Assembly (NCBI GenBank): GCA_021325375.1
Contig: JAJPHG010000025.1
Location: 1-64,000, forward strand
Reading direction: 5' to 3'
DNA from: Alphaproteobacteria bacterium
GTDB lineage: Bacteria; Pseudomonadota; Alphaproteobacteria; Micropepsales; Micropepsaceae
DNA length: 64,000 nucleotides
Shown here in pieces: positions 25,308-35,039 of this stretch. The notes beneath the pieces are model-generated. The model was not told where the DNA came from. It made no database searches and worked only from the letters and a program-made list of their open reading frames with translations. Position numbers and translations under genes: made by a program. Positions within the stretch are counted from its first letter, which is position 1; every line of letters begins with the position of its first letter.

Positions 25308-27314
25308 TCAGTGCGGTGGGTTGGCCGTGAGGTACGGGAAGTTGCCGTTCACGCCTGCGCCCTGGCTCCAGATCGACGTGCTGAACCCGGTAGGCACGCC
25401 CGACTGGAGCTGCGCCGAGGTTTGCGCCGTGATCCCCGGCTCGCTGGAGACGTTGCCCGCCCCCTGCGCCGTGTTGGTGATGCCGCTGGTGTCGGTGTCC
25501 CAATAGGATGAGGTGACGCTGCCCGCGCCCGCCGTCTGAAAGCCGAGGAGCCCGCCGAGCGTCGAGCCCGCCCCGCCGCTCACCGCGCCGGTCGAATAGG
25601 ACGTCGCGATCGTGCCTTGGTCGCTCGCGTCGAAGCCGTTGCGCCCTACGAGCCCGCCGACCTTGGAATTGGTGCCGCCGCTGACTGCCCCCATGGCATA
25701 GACGTCCTGGACCGAACCGACCGTGATCGTGCCGACGACCCCGCCCACCATCGAGTTGTCTCCGCCCGTCACATTGCCGGTTGCGAAGGAGCGGGAAACG
25801 CTGCCACCCGGCTGCCCGAGCGCCTCCGCGCCGATGCCTCCCGTCACGCCACCCGCGATCCCGCTATAGGCGGCCGTCACGGTACCGGTCGCAAAGGACG
25901 TGTCGATGGTGCCGCCGGTACCGTTGAATGTGCCGTCGATGCCCGCGATGCCGCCCGCCGCGAGGTCGCCGGAGACGTTGCCCGTCGCGTAGGAACTCGA
26001 GATCGCGCTACCCATGTTCTGGCCCGCCAAACCGCCTGCCGTGCCGCCGGTGTTCGTGACGTTGCCGCTCGCATGCGACCCGGTGATGTTCCCGACACTG
26101 AGGTAAATCACGCTGTTGAAGCCGGCCAGGCCACCGGCGTTGTCGGCGGGTCCGGCGACAGTGCCGCTGGCGGCGGCATTCGAGATCGTGCCCACATTGA
26201 CGCCGACGAGTCCGCCGATGGTTCCGCCCCTCGTGACCGATGCGGATGACTGCGAGTCGCTGATCGTCCCCCAATTGTATCCGACAAGGCCACCCATCGT
26301 GACGGTCCTGCTGTTGCCGATCTGCGAGATTTTGCCGGCGCTTTGGGAGTTTGTGATCGTGGTGGTGTTGTTGCCGGCGAGGATGCCTGCCTCGGCCGTG
26401 CGCGCGGCGCCGATCTTGACGATCACATTGGCGTAGGCGCTGTCTATCGATCCGCCGGAGGCGCTGTCTCCTGTGATGCCGCCGACGCTGGTATAGCCTG
26501 CGCCGCGGCAGGTCATGCGCCCCTGAATGCGGACATTGGCGATGGTCCCGCCGTCGTTGTAGCCGACAAGAATGCCCACGCCGCCGCCATGCTCCTTGCT
26601 CGTCGCGACCGTTGCGGCCGTCATCTTGAGATCGCGGATCGCGCCGCCGTGCAGGGTGGAGAACAGGCCCGTCGCGGTCGACGTCGTCGCGTCGGTGAGG
26701 GTGAAGTGGGAGATCGTGTTGCCGAGCCCCTCGAACGTGCCGGTGAAGGTGGTCGGGATCGCAACCGACGCGTAGGTGCCGTCGGCGGTTGCGTCGTAAT
26801 TGTCGGCCAGCGCATAGCGGGCGGACGGCGCGGCCGCGATGTCGGCGGCGAGCGTCGCGATGTCGCTCGCCAGCGTGTAGGAATTGCCGTTGATCACGAG
26901 GGTGCTGGTCAAGTCCCAGAACGCGACGTTCTTCGGGATCGAGAGCGTTCCCGACCCGCCGGTGGTGAGCGTCAGCCCGGACGTGCCCTGCACGGTCACC
27001 GCAGCGTTGATCATGATCGAGCGGTAGGCGTCGAGCGTCAGCTTGTGCGTGCTGGCCCAGGCGACCGGCACCCGCACGAGGATGTCCTGGAACGTCGAAT
27101 CGCCCTGCAGCGTGATATCGGACGACCCCAGCATGTTGGTCAGATCGGTAAGATTGAGGTTCGCGGCCCCACCGCTTCCCCTGCATACCCCCGCCGTGCA
27201 TGTGACGCCGCTCGTGGCGGCGCTCGAGATCGTCAAATCGGGCATGCTCGCCCGGGCCGGCGTCAGCGCGATGATCAGGAGCGCGGTCAAGGAAACGGTA
27301 CCGCCGAATTTCAT
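25308..27314 (-). CDS. Secreted GLUG-repeat beta-helix adhesin-like protein
   Basis: The 668-residue protein has a signal peptide (MKFGGTVSLTALLIIALTPARA). After an N-terminal region resembling the haemagglutinin TPS fold (LTLDAYRSIMINAAVTVQG; SGLTLTTGGSG), it carries many GLUG-type repeats of the form GGLVGYN.GTIS.S.ASG.V. It should form a long beta-helix and act at the cell surface. No TpsB partner is encoded next to it. The C-terminus (YWDTDTSG ... FPYLTANPPH) is typical of GLUG proteins. It is convergent with hflC, with no gap, and interrupts the usual hflC-degP order. ATG 27314 follows ggggtg. Confidence 0.82.
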   Translation of the reverse strand: MKFGGTVSLTALLIIALTPARASMPDLTISSAATSGVTCTAGVCRGSGGAANLNLTDLTNMLGSSDITLQGDSTFQDILVRVPVAWASTHKLTLDAYRSIMINAAVTVQGTSGLTLTTGGSGTLSIPKNVAFWDLTSTLVINGNSYTLASDIATLAADIAAAPSARYALADNYDATADGTYASVAIPTTFTGTFEGLGNTISHFTLTDATTSTATGLFSTLHGGAIRDLKMTAATVATSKEHGGGVGILVGYNDGGTIANVRIQGRMTCRGAGYTSVGGITGDSASGGSIDSAYANVIVKIGAARTAEAGILAGNNTTTITNSQSAGKISQIGNSRTVTMGGLVGYNWGTISDSQSSASVTRGGTIGGLVGVNVGTISNAAASGTVAGPADNAGGLAGFNSVIYLSVGNITGSHASGNVTNTGGTAGGLAGQNMGSAISSSYATGNVSGDLAAGGIAGIDGTFNGTGGTIDTSFATGTVTAAYSGIAGGVTGGIGAEALGQPGGSVSRSFATGNVTGGDNSMVGGVVGTITVGSVQDVYAMGAVSGGTNSKVGGLVGRNGFDASDQGTIATSYSTGAVSGGAGSTLGGLLGFQTAGAGSVTSSYWDTDTSGITNTAQGAGNVSSEPGITAQTSAQLQSGVPTGFSTSIWSQGAGVNGNFPYLTANPPH

Positions 27315-27463
27315 GACACCCCCTCGCGCACTGCGCCGATCCCGCCATCTTAGACGCCGCGCCGGGGTTCGGCCAGTTTGCATCCGGCGCTTACCATAAA
27401 GTCACGCGGAATTTTCGCCCTATTTGCTTCATATTCGGGGCCTATCTGGTCTACGATTCCCGA

Positions 27464-28909
27464 ATGATGGAAAGGTTGTCGCGCATGCGCGCTCGCTTGC
27501 TGTTCCTGGTGCTTTTGGTCGTGACCGCGCCCGCTGTCGCGCGGCCGGCGCCGGATTCCTTCGCCGATCTCACCGACAAGCTGCTTCCGACCGTCGTCAG
27601 CATCGCGACCAGCCAGACGCTGAAGCAGGGTGCCCCGCAGGCGAGCCTTCCCGACATCCCGCCCGACTCGCCGCTCGCCCAGCTGTTCAAGAATTTCCTT
27701 GGGCCTGAGCGCGCGCAGCCGCGGCATGTGACCTCGCTCGGCACCGGCTTCATCATCGATCCGTCGGGCCTCATCGTGACCAACAACCACGTGATCGAAG
27801 ATGCCGAGCACATCACCGCGACGTTCAACGACGGCACGATGTTGCCGGCCAAGCTCATCGGGCGCGACGAGAAGACCGATATCGCGCTTCTCAAGGTGAC
27901 GCCGAAGAAGCCGCTGCCCGCGGCGCATTTCGGCGATTCCGATCATGCGCGCGTGGGCGATTGGGTGATCGCGATCGGCAATCCCTTCGGGCTGGGCAGC
28001 ACGGTGACCGCGGGCATCGTCTCGGCGCGCAACCGCGACATCAATGCCGGCCCCTATGACGAGTTCATCCAGACCGACGCGCCGATCAACCGCGGCAATT
28101 CCGGCGGGCCGTTGTTCGACATGGACGGCAACGTGGTCGGCGTGAACTCGGCGATCTATTCGCCCTCGGGCGGATCGGTCGGCATCGGCTTTTCGATACC
28201 CTCCAATCTCGTGCGTTCGGTCGTCGCCCAGCTTCGCCAGTTCGGCGTGGCGCGGCGCGGTTGGATCGGCGTGCGCATCCAGGCGGTGACGGACGATCTC
28301 GCGGAAGGGCTGGGCCTGCCCGCCAAGACCGGCGCGCTCATCACCGACGTGACGCCAAAGGGGCCCGCCGCCAAGGCCGGCATGGCCAATGGCGATCTGG
28401 TGACCGGTTTCGACGGCAAGGCGGTGACGGATTCGCGCGCCCTGCCGCGCATGGTCGCCGACGCGCCGATCGGAAAAACTGTTTCCGTCGACGTGCTGCG
28501 CAAGGGCAAGAAGCAGACGCTGAAGCTCACCGTGGCCAAGCTCGAGGACGACAAGCCGATTCATGCCGTCGCGAAGACACCGCCGCCGGCCGCGCAGTCC
28601 AAGCCCAAGTCGCGCGTCTCGGGCCTCGGCCTCTCGCTCGCACCCATCGACGGCGACGCGCGCGCGCAGTTCAAGCTCGGCGGCAACATCCACGGCGTCG
28701 TCGTGACCGACGTGGCCCCCGAAAGCCCTGCCGCCGAGAAGAACCTGCGCCCCGGCGACGTCATCGTGCAGGTGCAGAACCAGAACGTGAAGACGCCCGA
28801 CGACGTAGCCCGCCTCATCGAGGCCGACGCCAGGGCAGGCAAGAAAGTCGAGCTCATCCTCGTCAACCGCGGCGGCGATCTGACCTATGTCGCGCTGAAG
28901 CTCGGCTAA
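27464..28909 (+). CDS. degP: Periplasmic serine protease, DegP/HtrA family
   Basis: The 481-residue protein has a signal peptide. The trypsin-like domain carries His in IVTNNHVIEDAEH, Asp in KTDIALLKV and Ser in NRGNSGGPLFD. Two PDZ domains follow (about 270-360 and 385-475). It degrades or chaperones misfolded envelope proteins. The stop overlaps the serB stop on the other strand by 4 bases. The exact subtype (DegP, DegQ or MucD) cannot be assigned by eye, so the symbol is provisional. Confidence 0.92.
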   Translation: MMERLSRMRARLLFLVLLVVTAPAVARPAPDSFADLTDKLLPTVVSIATSQTLKQGAPQASLPDIPPDSPLAQLFKNFLGPERAQPRHVTSLGTGFIIDPSGLIVTNNHVIEDAEHITATFNDGTMLPAKLIGRDEKTDIALLKVTPKKPLPAAHFGDSDHARVGDWVIAIGNPFGLGSTVTAGIVSARNRDINAGPYDEFIQTDAPINRGNSGGPLFDMDGNVVGVNSAIYSPSGGSVGIGFSIPSNLVRSVVAQLRQFGVARRGWIGVRIQAVTDDLAEGLGLPAKTGALITDVTPKGPAAKAGMANGDLVTGFDGKAVTDSRALPRMVADAPIGKTVSVDVLRKGKKQTLKLTVAKLEDDKPIHAVAKTPPPAAQSKPKSRVSGLGLSLAPIDGDARAQFKLGGNIHGVVVTDVAPESPAAEKNLRPGDVIVQVQNQNVKTPDDVARLIEADARAGKKVELILVNRGGDLTYVALKLG

Positions 28910-29769
28910 GCGACAACGATCTCGTCGTCGCGGTAGCCCTGCAGATAGAGCAGCGCGCGAAGATCGCCGTGGTCGATGCGCGCCGGCGCCGCGTCCGCGA
29001 CCACGGGCTTGGCATGATAGGCCACGCCCAGCCCCGCGCGACCGATCATGTCGAGATCGTTGGCGCCGTCGCCCACGGCCAGCGTGTCCTCCACGGCGAT
29101 GCCGAGGCGCGCGGCTTGGCTCATCATTGCCTCGAGCTTGGCCTCGCGGCCCAGGATCGGTTCGCGCACCAGCCCCAAGAGCGCCGCGCCGTCGTCGAGA
29201 AGCACGTTGGCTCTGTGATCGTCGAACCCCGCTTCGGCCGCGACCCGGCTGGTGAAATAGGTGAAGCCGCCGGAGATGAGCAGCGTGGTGGCGCCATGCC
29301 TTCTCATCGTCGCGACAAGCGCCTTGGCGCCTGGGTTCAGCCGCACGCGCTCGCGCCAAGTGCGTTCCAGTGCGTCGAGCGACAATCCTTTCAACAGCGC
29401 CACGCGTTCGCGCAGCGCCGGCGCGAATGCGATCTCGCCGCGCATCGCGCGTTCGGTGATCGCGGCGATGCGAGGTTTGAGGCCCGCCTGGTCCGCGAGC
29501 TCGTCCAGGCATTCGCAGCCGATGATCGTCGAATCCATGTCGGCGACGAGAAGCTTTTTTTGGCGGTTTCCGGCCGCGAGCAGGTTGACGTCGCCACGGC
29601 ATGCATTGCGCGCCAAGGCAAGGAGCGGCGCGGCATCTCCCTCGAAGGCCAGGTCGAAAGCCCGCCCGTCCGACAGCCAGGAAATCGCTCCAAACCGGGC
29701 CAAAGCATCGGCCGCACTTCGCGCGTCGTCTGCGATAACATTGAGGACATGAGAGAATCGTCCGGACAC
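28906..29769 (-). CDS. serB: Phosphoserine phosphatase SerB
   Basis: This 287-residue HAD phosphatase has the nucleophile motif VADMDSTIIGCECLDELA (about residue 75), motif II LLISGGFTYF and motifs III-IV AVGDGANDLDMIGRAGLGVAYHAKP. It catalyses the last step of serine synthesis. The start is taken as GTG 29769, which gives a short N-terminal ACT-like region; that start lies inside the divergent miaA, so the two 5' ends overlap by 21 bases. Confidence 0.93.
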   Translation of the reverse strand: MSGRFSHVLNVIADDARSAADALARFGAISWLSDGRAFDLAFEGDAAPLLALARNACRGDVNLLAAGNRQKKLLVADMDSTIIGCECLDELADQAGLKPRIAAITERAMRGEIAFAPALRERVALLKGLSLDALERTWRERVRLNPGAKALVATMRRHGATTLLISGGFTYFTSRVAAEAGFDDHRANVLLDDGAALLGLVREPILGREAKLEAMMSQAARLGIAVEDTLAVGDGANDLDMIGRAGLGVAYHAKPVVADAAPARIDHGDLRALLYLQGYRDDEIVVA

Positions 29770-30681
29770 GCGCGCGCCCCCGTGAGCGCGGTGCTTATCG
29801 CAGGCGCCACCGCCAGCGGCAAGTCGCGCGCGGCGCTGGAGCTGGCGCGCGCCACGGGCGGCACGGTGATCAACACCGACTCGATGCAGGTCTATCGCGA
29901 AGCGCCGGTCCTGACGGCTCAACCCTCCGATGAAGACAGGACCCGCGTCCCCCATCTCCTCTACGGCCATGTCGGCGTGCGCGAGCTCTATTCCGTCGGA
30001 CGTTTCCGCAGCGATGCGCAAGAGGCGCTCGCCGGGGCGAAAGGCCCCGCGATCTTCACCGGCGGCACGGGGCTTTATTTCGCCGCCCTCACCGACGGCC
30101 TCGCCGATATCCCGCCGGTCCCGGCACCGGTGCGCGAGGCCGCGCGTGCCCGGCTGAAGGAAATCGGCGTCGCGGCGCTGCATGGCGAGTTGGCCGTGCG
30201 CGATCCAAGGACGGCGGCCGAGCTGCGTCCATCCGATCCTCAGCGCGTGCTCCGTGCCTATGAGGTATTCGAGGCGACGGGCCGCCCTCTTGGCGAGTGG
30301 CAGGCCGAGAAGGGGAAGCCTGTGCTTGCGGGCTTGAAGGTCGCGAAATTCGTCCTCGACCTGCCGCGGCCCAAGCTGCGCGAACGCATCGACGTCCGCT
30401 TCCGCGCCATGCTCGATGCGGGCGCGATGGAGGAGGCAACGGCGCTGAAAGGCCTCGACCCGGCGCTGCCGGCGGCTAAGATCCTGGGGCTGCGCCAGCT
30501 CTGGGCGCTCCAGGCCGGGGAAATGGGCCGGGACGACGCCATTCGGGACGCCGTGACCGCCACAAGGCAGTTCGCCAAGCGGCAAATGACCTGGTTCCGG
30601 CACCGCATGGCAGACTGGATTTGGCTGGATTCGCAAGAATTTGGCAATATCCTTCCCAATATGCTTGAGCATCTCTCATGA
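29749..30681 (+). CDS. miaA: tRNA dimethylallyltransferase MiaA
   Basis: The 310-residue protein has the P-loop IAGATASGKSRAALELA, NTDSMQVYR (substrate Asp/Ser) and the TGGTGLYFAAL motif; AAKILGLRQLW and ATRQFAKRQMTWFR follow at the C-terminus. It adds the isopentenyl group to A37 of tRNAs reading UNN codons. The ATG at 29749 is preceded by gagg. The serB-miaA-ilvB order is conserved among related bacteria. Confidence 0.95.
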   Translation: MRESSGHARAPVSAVLIAGATASGKSRAALELARATGGTVINTDSMQVYREAPVLTAQPSDEDRTRVPHLLYGHVGVRELYSVGRFRSDAQEALAGAKGPAIFTGGTGLYFAALTDGLADIPPVPAPVREAARARLKEIGVAALHGELAVRDPRTAAELRPSDPQRVLRAYEVFEATGRPLGEWQAEKGKPVLAGLKVAKFVLDLPRPKLRERIDVRFRAMLDAGAMEEATALKGLDPALPAAKILGLRQLWALQAGEMGRDDAIRDAVTATRQFAKRQMTWFRHRMADWIWLDSQEFGNILPNMLEHLS

Positions 30682-30718
30682 AGTTGCTATATCGCAGCTG
30701 AAGCATGGGTTCGGGCAG

Positions 30719-30769
30719 ATGATCTTCAGGCGCGTACTTATCGGTGAGCCGCTTTCCGGGCGGGGCTAG
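30719..30769 (+). CDS. Candidate ilvB leader peptide
   Basis: A 16-codon ORF (MIFRRVLIGEPLSGRG) includes the consecutive codons Val-Leu-Ile, the three end products of the pathway. It lies between miaA and ilvB and is followed by a terminator hairpin at 30797. This is the expected layout for transcription attenuation of acetolactate synthase genes. The ribosome-binding site is weak and the ORF short, so it may be chance. Confidence 0.4.
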   Translation: MIFRRVLIGEPLSGRG

Positions 30770-30796
30770 GGCCCCGGCTCCCGGATGGCGGCGTTC

Positions 30797-30822
30797 AGGG
30801 GCGGCGACGCCCCTTTTTGTTT
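30797..30822 (+). terminator. Terminator/attenuator hairpin before ilvB
   Basis: The stem aggggc/gcccct (30797-30814, 6-base loop) is followed by ttttgttt and ends about 11 bases before the ilvB ATG. It could end the miaA transcript or act as the attenuator of ilvB. Upstream, gagccg (30745-30750) can pair with cggctc (30775-30780), which would offer a competing fold. Confidence 0.65.
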
Positions 30823-30832
30823 GGGCGAAGCG

Positions 30833-32620
30833 ATGGACAAGGACACGAACGAACTGATGACCCTGGGCACCATGGCCGAGGAGATGAGCGGCGCCGAGAT
30901 GGTGATCCGCGCGCTCAAGGATCAGGGCGTGACGCACATCTTCGGCTATCCCGGCGGCGCGGTGCTGCCGATCTATGACGCGCTGTTCCAATCGGAGGGC
31001 ATCGTGCATGTGCTGGTGCGCCACGAGCAGGGCGCGGTGCATGCCGCCGAGGGTTATGCGCGCTCGACCGGCAAGCCCGGCGTCGTGCTGGTGACGAGCG
31101 GGCCCGGCGCGACCAACGCGGTTACCGGCATCGCCGACGCGCTGATGGATTCCATCCCGCTCGTCGTGCTGACGGGACAGGTGGCCACCCATCTCATCGG
31201 CAACGACGCGTTCCAGGAATGCGACACGGTCGGCATCACGCGTCCCTGCACCAAGCACAATTGGCTGGTGAAGGACGTGAACGACCTGGCGCGCGTGCTG
31301 CACGAGGCGTTCCAGATCGCGTCCACCGGCCGCCCCGGTCCCGTCGTCGTCGACATCCCCAAGGACGTGCAGTTCCGCCAAGGTCGCTATGTCGGGCCAG
31401 CCTCGGTGCGCCACCGCACCTACCGTCCGAAGACCGAGCCCGATCTCGCAGGCATCGTGAAGGCGCTCGACATGATGGAGCGCGCGAAGAAGCCGCTGCT
31501 CTACACCGGCGGCGGCATCGTCAATGCGGGGCCCGAGGCGAGCCGGCTGCTGCGCGAGCTTGCGGCGCTGACCGGTTTCCCCGTGACCTCGACCCTTATG
31601 GGGTTGGGCGCGTTCCCGGCGTCGAGCCCGCAATGGCTGGGCCTGTGCGGCATGCACGGCACTTACGAAGCCAACAAGGCGATGCACGATTGCGACCTGA
31701 TGGTGTGCCTGGGCGCGCGCTTCGACGATCGCGTCACCGGCGCCGTCGACAAGTTCTCGCCGGGATCGAAGAAGATCCATCTCGACATCGATCCCTCGCA
31801 GATCAACAAGAACATCCGCGTCGATCTTCCCATCATCGCCGACGCCGCCAAGGCGCTGAAGGAGATGGTGCATTTCTGGAAGAGCCAGCGGCGCAAGCGC
31901 GCGCTCCTCGGTGACTGGTGGGCTGAGATCGAGGGCTGGCGCGCGAAGGACTCGCTCGCCTTCCGCAATTGCGACACGCTCATCAAGCCGCAGCACGCCG
32001 TCGACCGCTTGTTCGCGCTCACGCGCGGCCGCGACGTCTACGTCACGACGGAAGTCGGCCAGCACCAGATGTGGGCCGCGCAGCGCTTCCGGTTCGAGGA
32101 ACCCAACCGCTGGATGACCTCGGGCGGGCTCGGCACGATGGGCTACGGCCTGCCGGCCGCGCTCGGCGTGCAGATTGCCCATCCGGACGCGCTCGTCATC
32201 GACATCGCGGGCGAGGCGAGCGTGCAGATGACCATGCAGGAGATGTCGACGGCGGTGCAGTACGGCCTGCCGGTCAAGATATTCATCCTCAACAACCGCT
32301 ACATGGGCATGGTGCGCCAGTGGCAGCAATTGCTGCATGGCGGGCGCTATTCGCATTCGTACAGCGAGGCGCTGCCCGATTTCGTCAAGCTCGCCGACGC
32401 CTTCGGCTGTGTCGGCCTGCGCGCCGAGACGCCCGCCGAGCTCGACGCGAAGATCGTCGAGATGATCGAGGTGCCGCGGCCGGTGCTGTTCGACTGCCGC
32501 GTGGATCCGGACGAGAACTGCTATCCGATGATCCCCTCGGGCGCCGCGCACGACCAGATGATCCTGAGCGACGCGGAAGACACCGCGCCGGTGAGCGAAG
32601 CGGGAAAGATATTGGTGTGA
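30833..32620 (+). CDS. ilvB: Acetolactate synthase large subunit
   Basis: The 595-residue thiamine-diphosphate enzyme has HIFGYPGGAVLPIYDAL with the active-site Glu nearby (VRHEQGAVHAAEGYAR), the FAD-binding middle domain and the cofactor motif IDIAGEASVQMT followed by LNNRYMGMVRQW. The motif is normally GDAS; here the Mg2+-ligand Asp is Glu. It condenses two pyruvates, or pyruvate with 2-oxobutyrate, at the start of Val/Leu/Ile synthesis. I chose ATG 30833 over 30785 because the latter would include the terminator hairpin. The stop overlaps the ilvN start (TGATG). Confidence 0.95.
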   Translation: MDKDTNELMTLGTMAEEMSGAEMVIRALKDQGVTHIFGYPGGAVLPIYDALFQSEGIVHVLVRHEQGAVHAAEGYARSTGKPGVVLVTSGPGATNAVTGIADALMDSIPLVVLTGQVATHLIGNDAFQECDTVGITRPCTKHNWLVKDVNDLARVLHEAFQIASTGRPGPVVVDIPKDVQFRQGRYVGPASVRHRTYRPKTEPDLAGIVKALDMMERAKKPLLYTGGGIVNAGPEASRLLRELAALTGFPVTSTLMGLGAFPASSPQWLGLCGMHGTYEANKAMHDCDLMVCLGARFDDRVTGAVDKFSPGSKKIHLDIDPSQINKNIRVDLPIIADAAKALKEMVHFWKSQRRKRALLGDWWAEIEGWRAKDSLAFRNCDTLIKPQHAVDRLFALTRGRDVYVTTEVGQHQMWAAQRFRFEEPNRWMTSGGLGTMGYGLPAALGVQIAHPDALVIDIAGEASVQMTMQEMSTAVQYGLPVKIFILNNRYMGMVRQWQQLLHGGRYSHSYSEALPDFVKLADAFGCVGLRAETPAELDAKIVEMIEVPRPVLFDCRVDPDENCYPMIPSGAAHDQMILSDAEDTAPVSEAGKILV

Positions 32621-33126
32621 TGCAGAAGCCGGTCGAACGCCACACCATCGCGGTGCTCGTCGACAACGAGGCGGGCGTGCTCGCGCGCGTGGTGGGCTTG
32701 TTCTCCGGCCGCGGCTACAACATCGAGAGCCTGACCGTGGCCGAGGTCGACCACGCCGCCCACACCTCGCGCGTCACCATCGTCACCTCCGGCACGCCCG
32801 AGGTGATCGAGCAGATCGAGGCGCAGCTGCGTCGCCTCGTGCCCGTCCACCGCGTCGTGAACTGGACGCTGGAGAAGCCCGGCATCGAGCGCGAGCTGGC
32901 GCTGGTCAAGGTCGCGGGCACCGGCGAGAAGCGCGTCGAGGCGCTGCGCATCGCCGACACCTTCCGCGCCCGCCCCATCGACACCACGCATACCAGCTTC
33001 GTCTTCGAGATCACCGGCAGCCCGGCGAAGATCGACAACTTCGTCGACCTCATGCGCCCCTTGGGTCTGGCCGACGTTTCGCGTACAGGTGTCGCGGCCA
33101 TCTCCCGCGGCCCAGAGGCGATGTGA
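32620..33126 (+). CDS. ilvN: Acetolactate synthase small (regulatory) subunit
   Basis: The 168-residue protein has an N-terminal ACT domain (TIAVLVDNEAGVLARVVGLF SGRGYNIESLTV) and the C-terminal ALS-regulatory domain (ERELALVKVAGTGEKR ... DTTHTSFVFEITGS). It confers valine feedback on IlvB. The start shares one base with the ilvB stop. In related genomes ilvC follows soon after; here a foreign-looking gene lies between them. The symbol ilvH is used by some authors. Confidence 0.95.
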   Translation: MQKPVERHTIAVLVDNEAGVLARVVGLFSGRGYNIESLTVAEVDHAAHTSRVTIVTSGTPEVIEQIEAQLRRLVPVHRVVNWTLEKPGIERELALVKVAGTGEKRVEALRIADTFRARPIDTTHTSFVFEITGSPAKIDNFVDLMRPLGLADVSRTGVAAISRGPEAM

Positions 33127-33159
33127 TACGTTCGCCCGAACATTCAGTGGGTGCATTCT

Positions 33160-33999
33160 ATGAATGAAAAGAAGCTCTGCTTTGTTGTAGGCCCCATTGG
33201 CGACGCCGAAAGCGAGACTCGAATACACGCCGATTGGCTTTTGGAAGAGATTGTTGAGCCGGTCTTTGACGAACTGGGTGGGTATTCCGTTGTTCGAGCC
33301 GACAAGATTTCGTCTCCTGGTATGATAGACGCTCAAGTGATCAAACATTTGATCGATGCAGAAGTGGTCGTGGCGGATCTTAGTGCGCTAAATCCAAATG
33401 CGTTTTATGAAATTGGCATCAGGCACATGCTTCAAAAGCCGATAATTCATATGCAATTGGCGGAAGACGAAATACCTTTCGACATTAGCCTCTATCGCGC
33501 AATCAAATTCTCTCGAACTAGACCGTCTGACATTAAGCGCGCCCGGCAGGATCTAAAAACCTCGGTTCAGGCACTGACGGCGGCTGGCTACAAAGTAGAT
33601 AACCCCATAACGCGTGCACGCGGACAGATTAGCCTCGAACTTCAAGCCACTCCCAGTGAGCAGGTCATTCTGGACCAGATGAAGGCTATACAAAGCCGGT
33701 TGCGCAGTTTGGAGAGCCGTTACTTAGACGCCACAGAAATCTCAAATTACGACAAACGGTTTGTCCGAAATGCGCTGACCGTCATGCACGAGCCCATGAA
33801 CATCAAGAGCGAGAAATCTCTGACTTTTCGCGGGCGATTGAGAAAGATTTTTGGGACCAGGATGGGTAGGGCGACTTTTACGTCGACCGAATTCACGGCC
33901 GATTTAGATACTTCCGGAGCATTTGAAGATCTGGAGCGATGGGAAACAGAAGTCACTGCGCTTCCTGGCGTGAGAGAAGTTAGCATCATTCCGTTCTAG
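33160..33999 (+). CDS. Nucleoside 2-deoxyribosyltransferase/TIR-like protein inserted in the ilv operon
   Basis: This 279-residue protein is visibly AT-richer than its neighbours. The N-terminal ~130 residues have a Rossmann-like pattern: KLCFVVGPIGDAES, VVRADKISSPGMIDAQVIKH, VVVADLSALNPNAFYEIGIR. The Glu in FYEIG matches the catalytic Glu position of nucleoside-2-deoxyribosyltransferase and TIR-like NAD-cleaving folds. The rest has a short coiled coil (SEQVILDQMKAIQSRLRSLE) and no known domain. It is a clear relative of the gene at 59784. It sits between ilvN and ilvC, on the same strand. Function unknown; an NAD- or nucleotide-acting defence effector is a hypothesis. Confidence 0.75.
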   Translation: MNEKKLCFVVGPIGDAESETRIHADWLLEEIVEPVFDELGGYSVVRADKISSPGMIDAQVIKHLIDAEVVVADLSALNPNAFYEIGIRHMLQKPIIHMQLAEDEIPFDISLYRAIKFSRTRPSDIKRARQDLKTSVQALTAAGYKVDNPITRARGQISLELQATPSEQVILDQMKAIQSRLRSLESRYLDATEISNYDKRFVRNALTVMHEPMNIKSEKSLTFRGRLRKIFGTRMGRATFTSTEFTADLDTSGAFEDLERWETEVTALPGVREVSIIPF

Positions 34000-34002
34000 T
34001 AA

Positions 34003-35037
<1,035 letters not shown>

Positions 35038-35039
35038 CG

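Noticed and set aside
29770..30672. N-terminal extension of SerB through the miaA region
   Set aside because: The extension is antisense to MiaA, which has all its motifs. SerB proteins do not need it; a GTG at 29769 gives a normal length.
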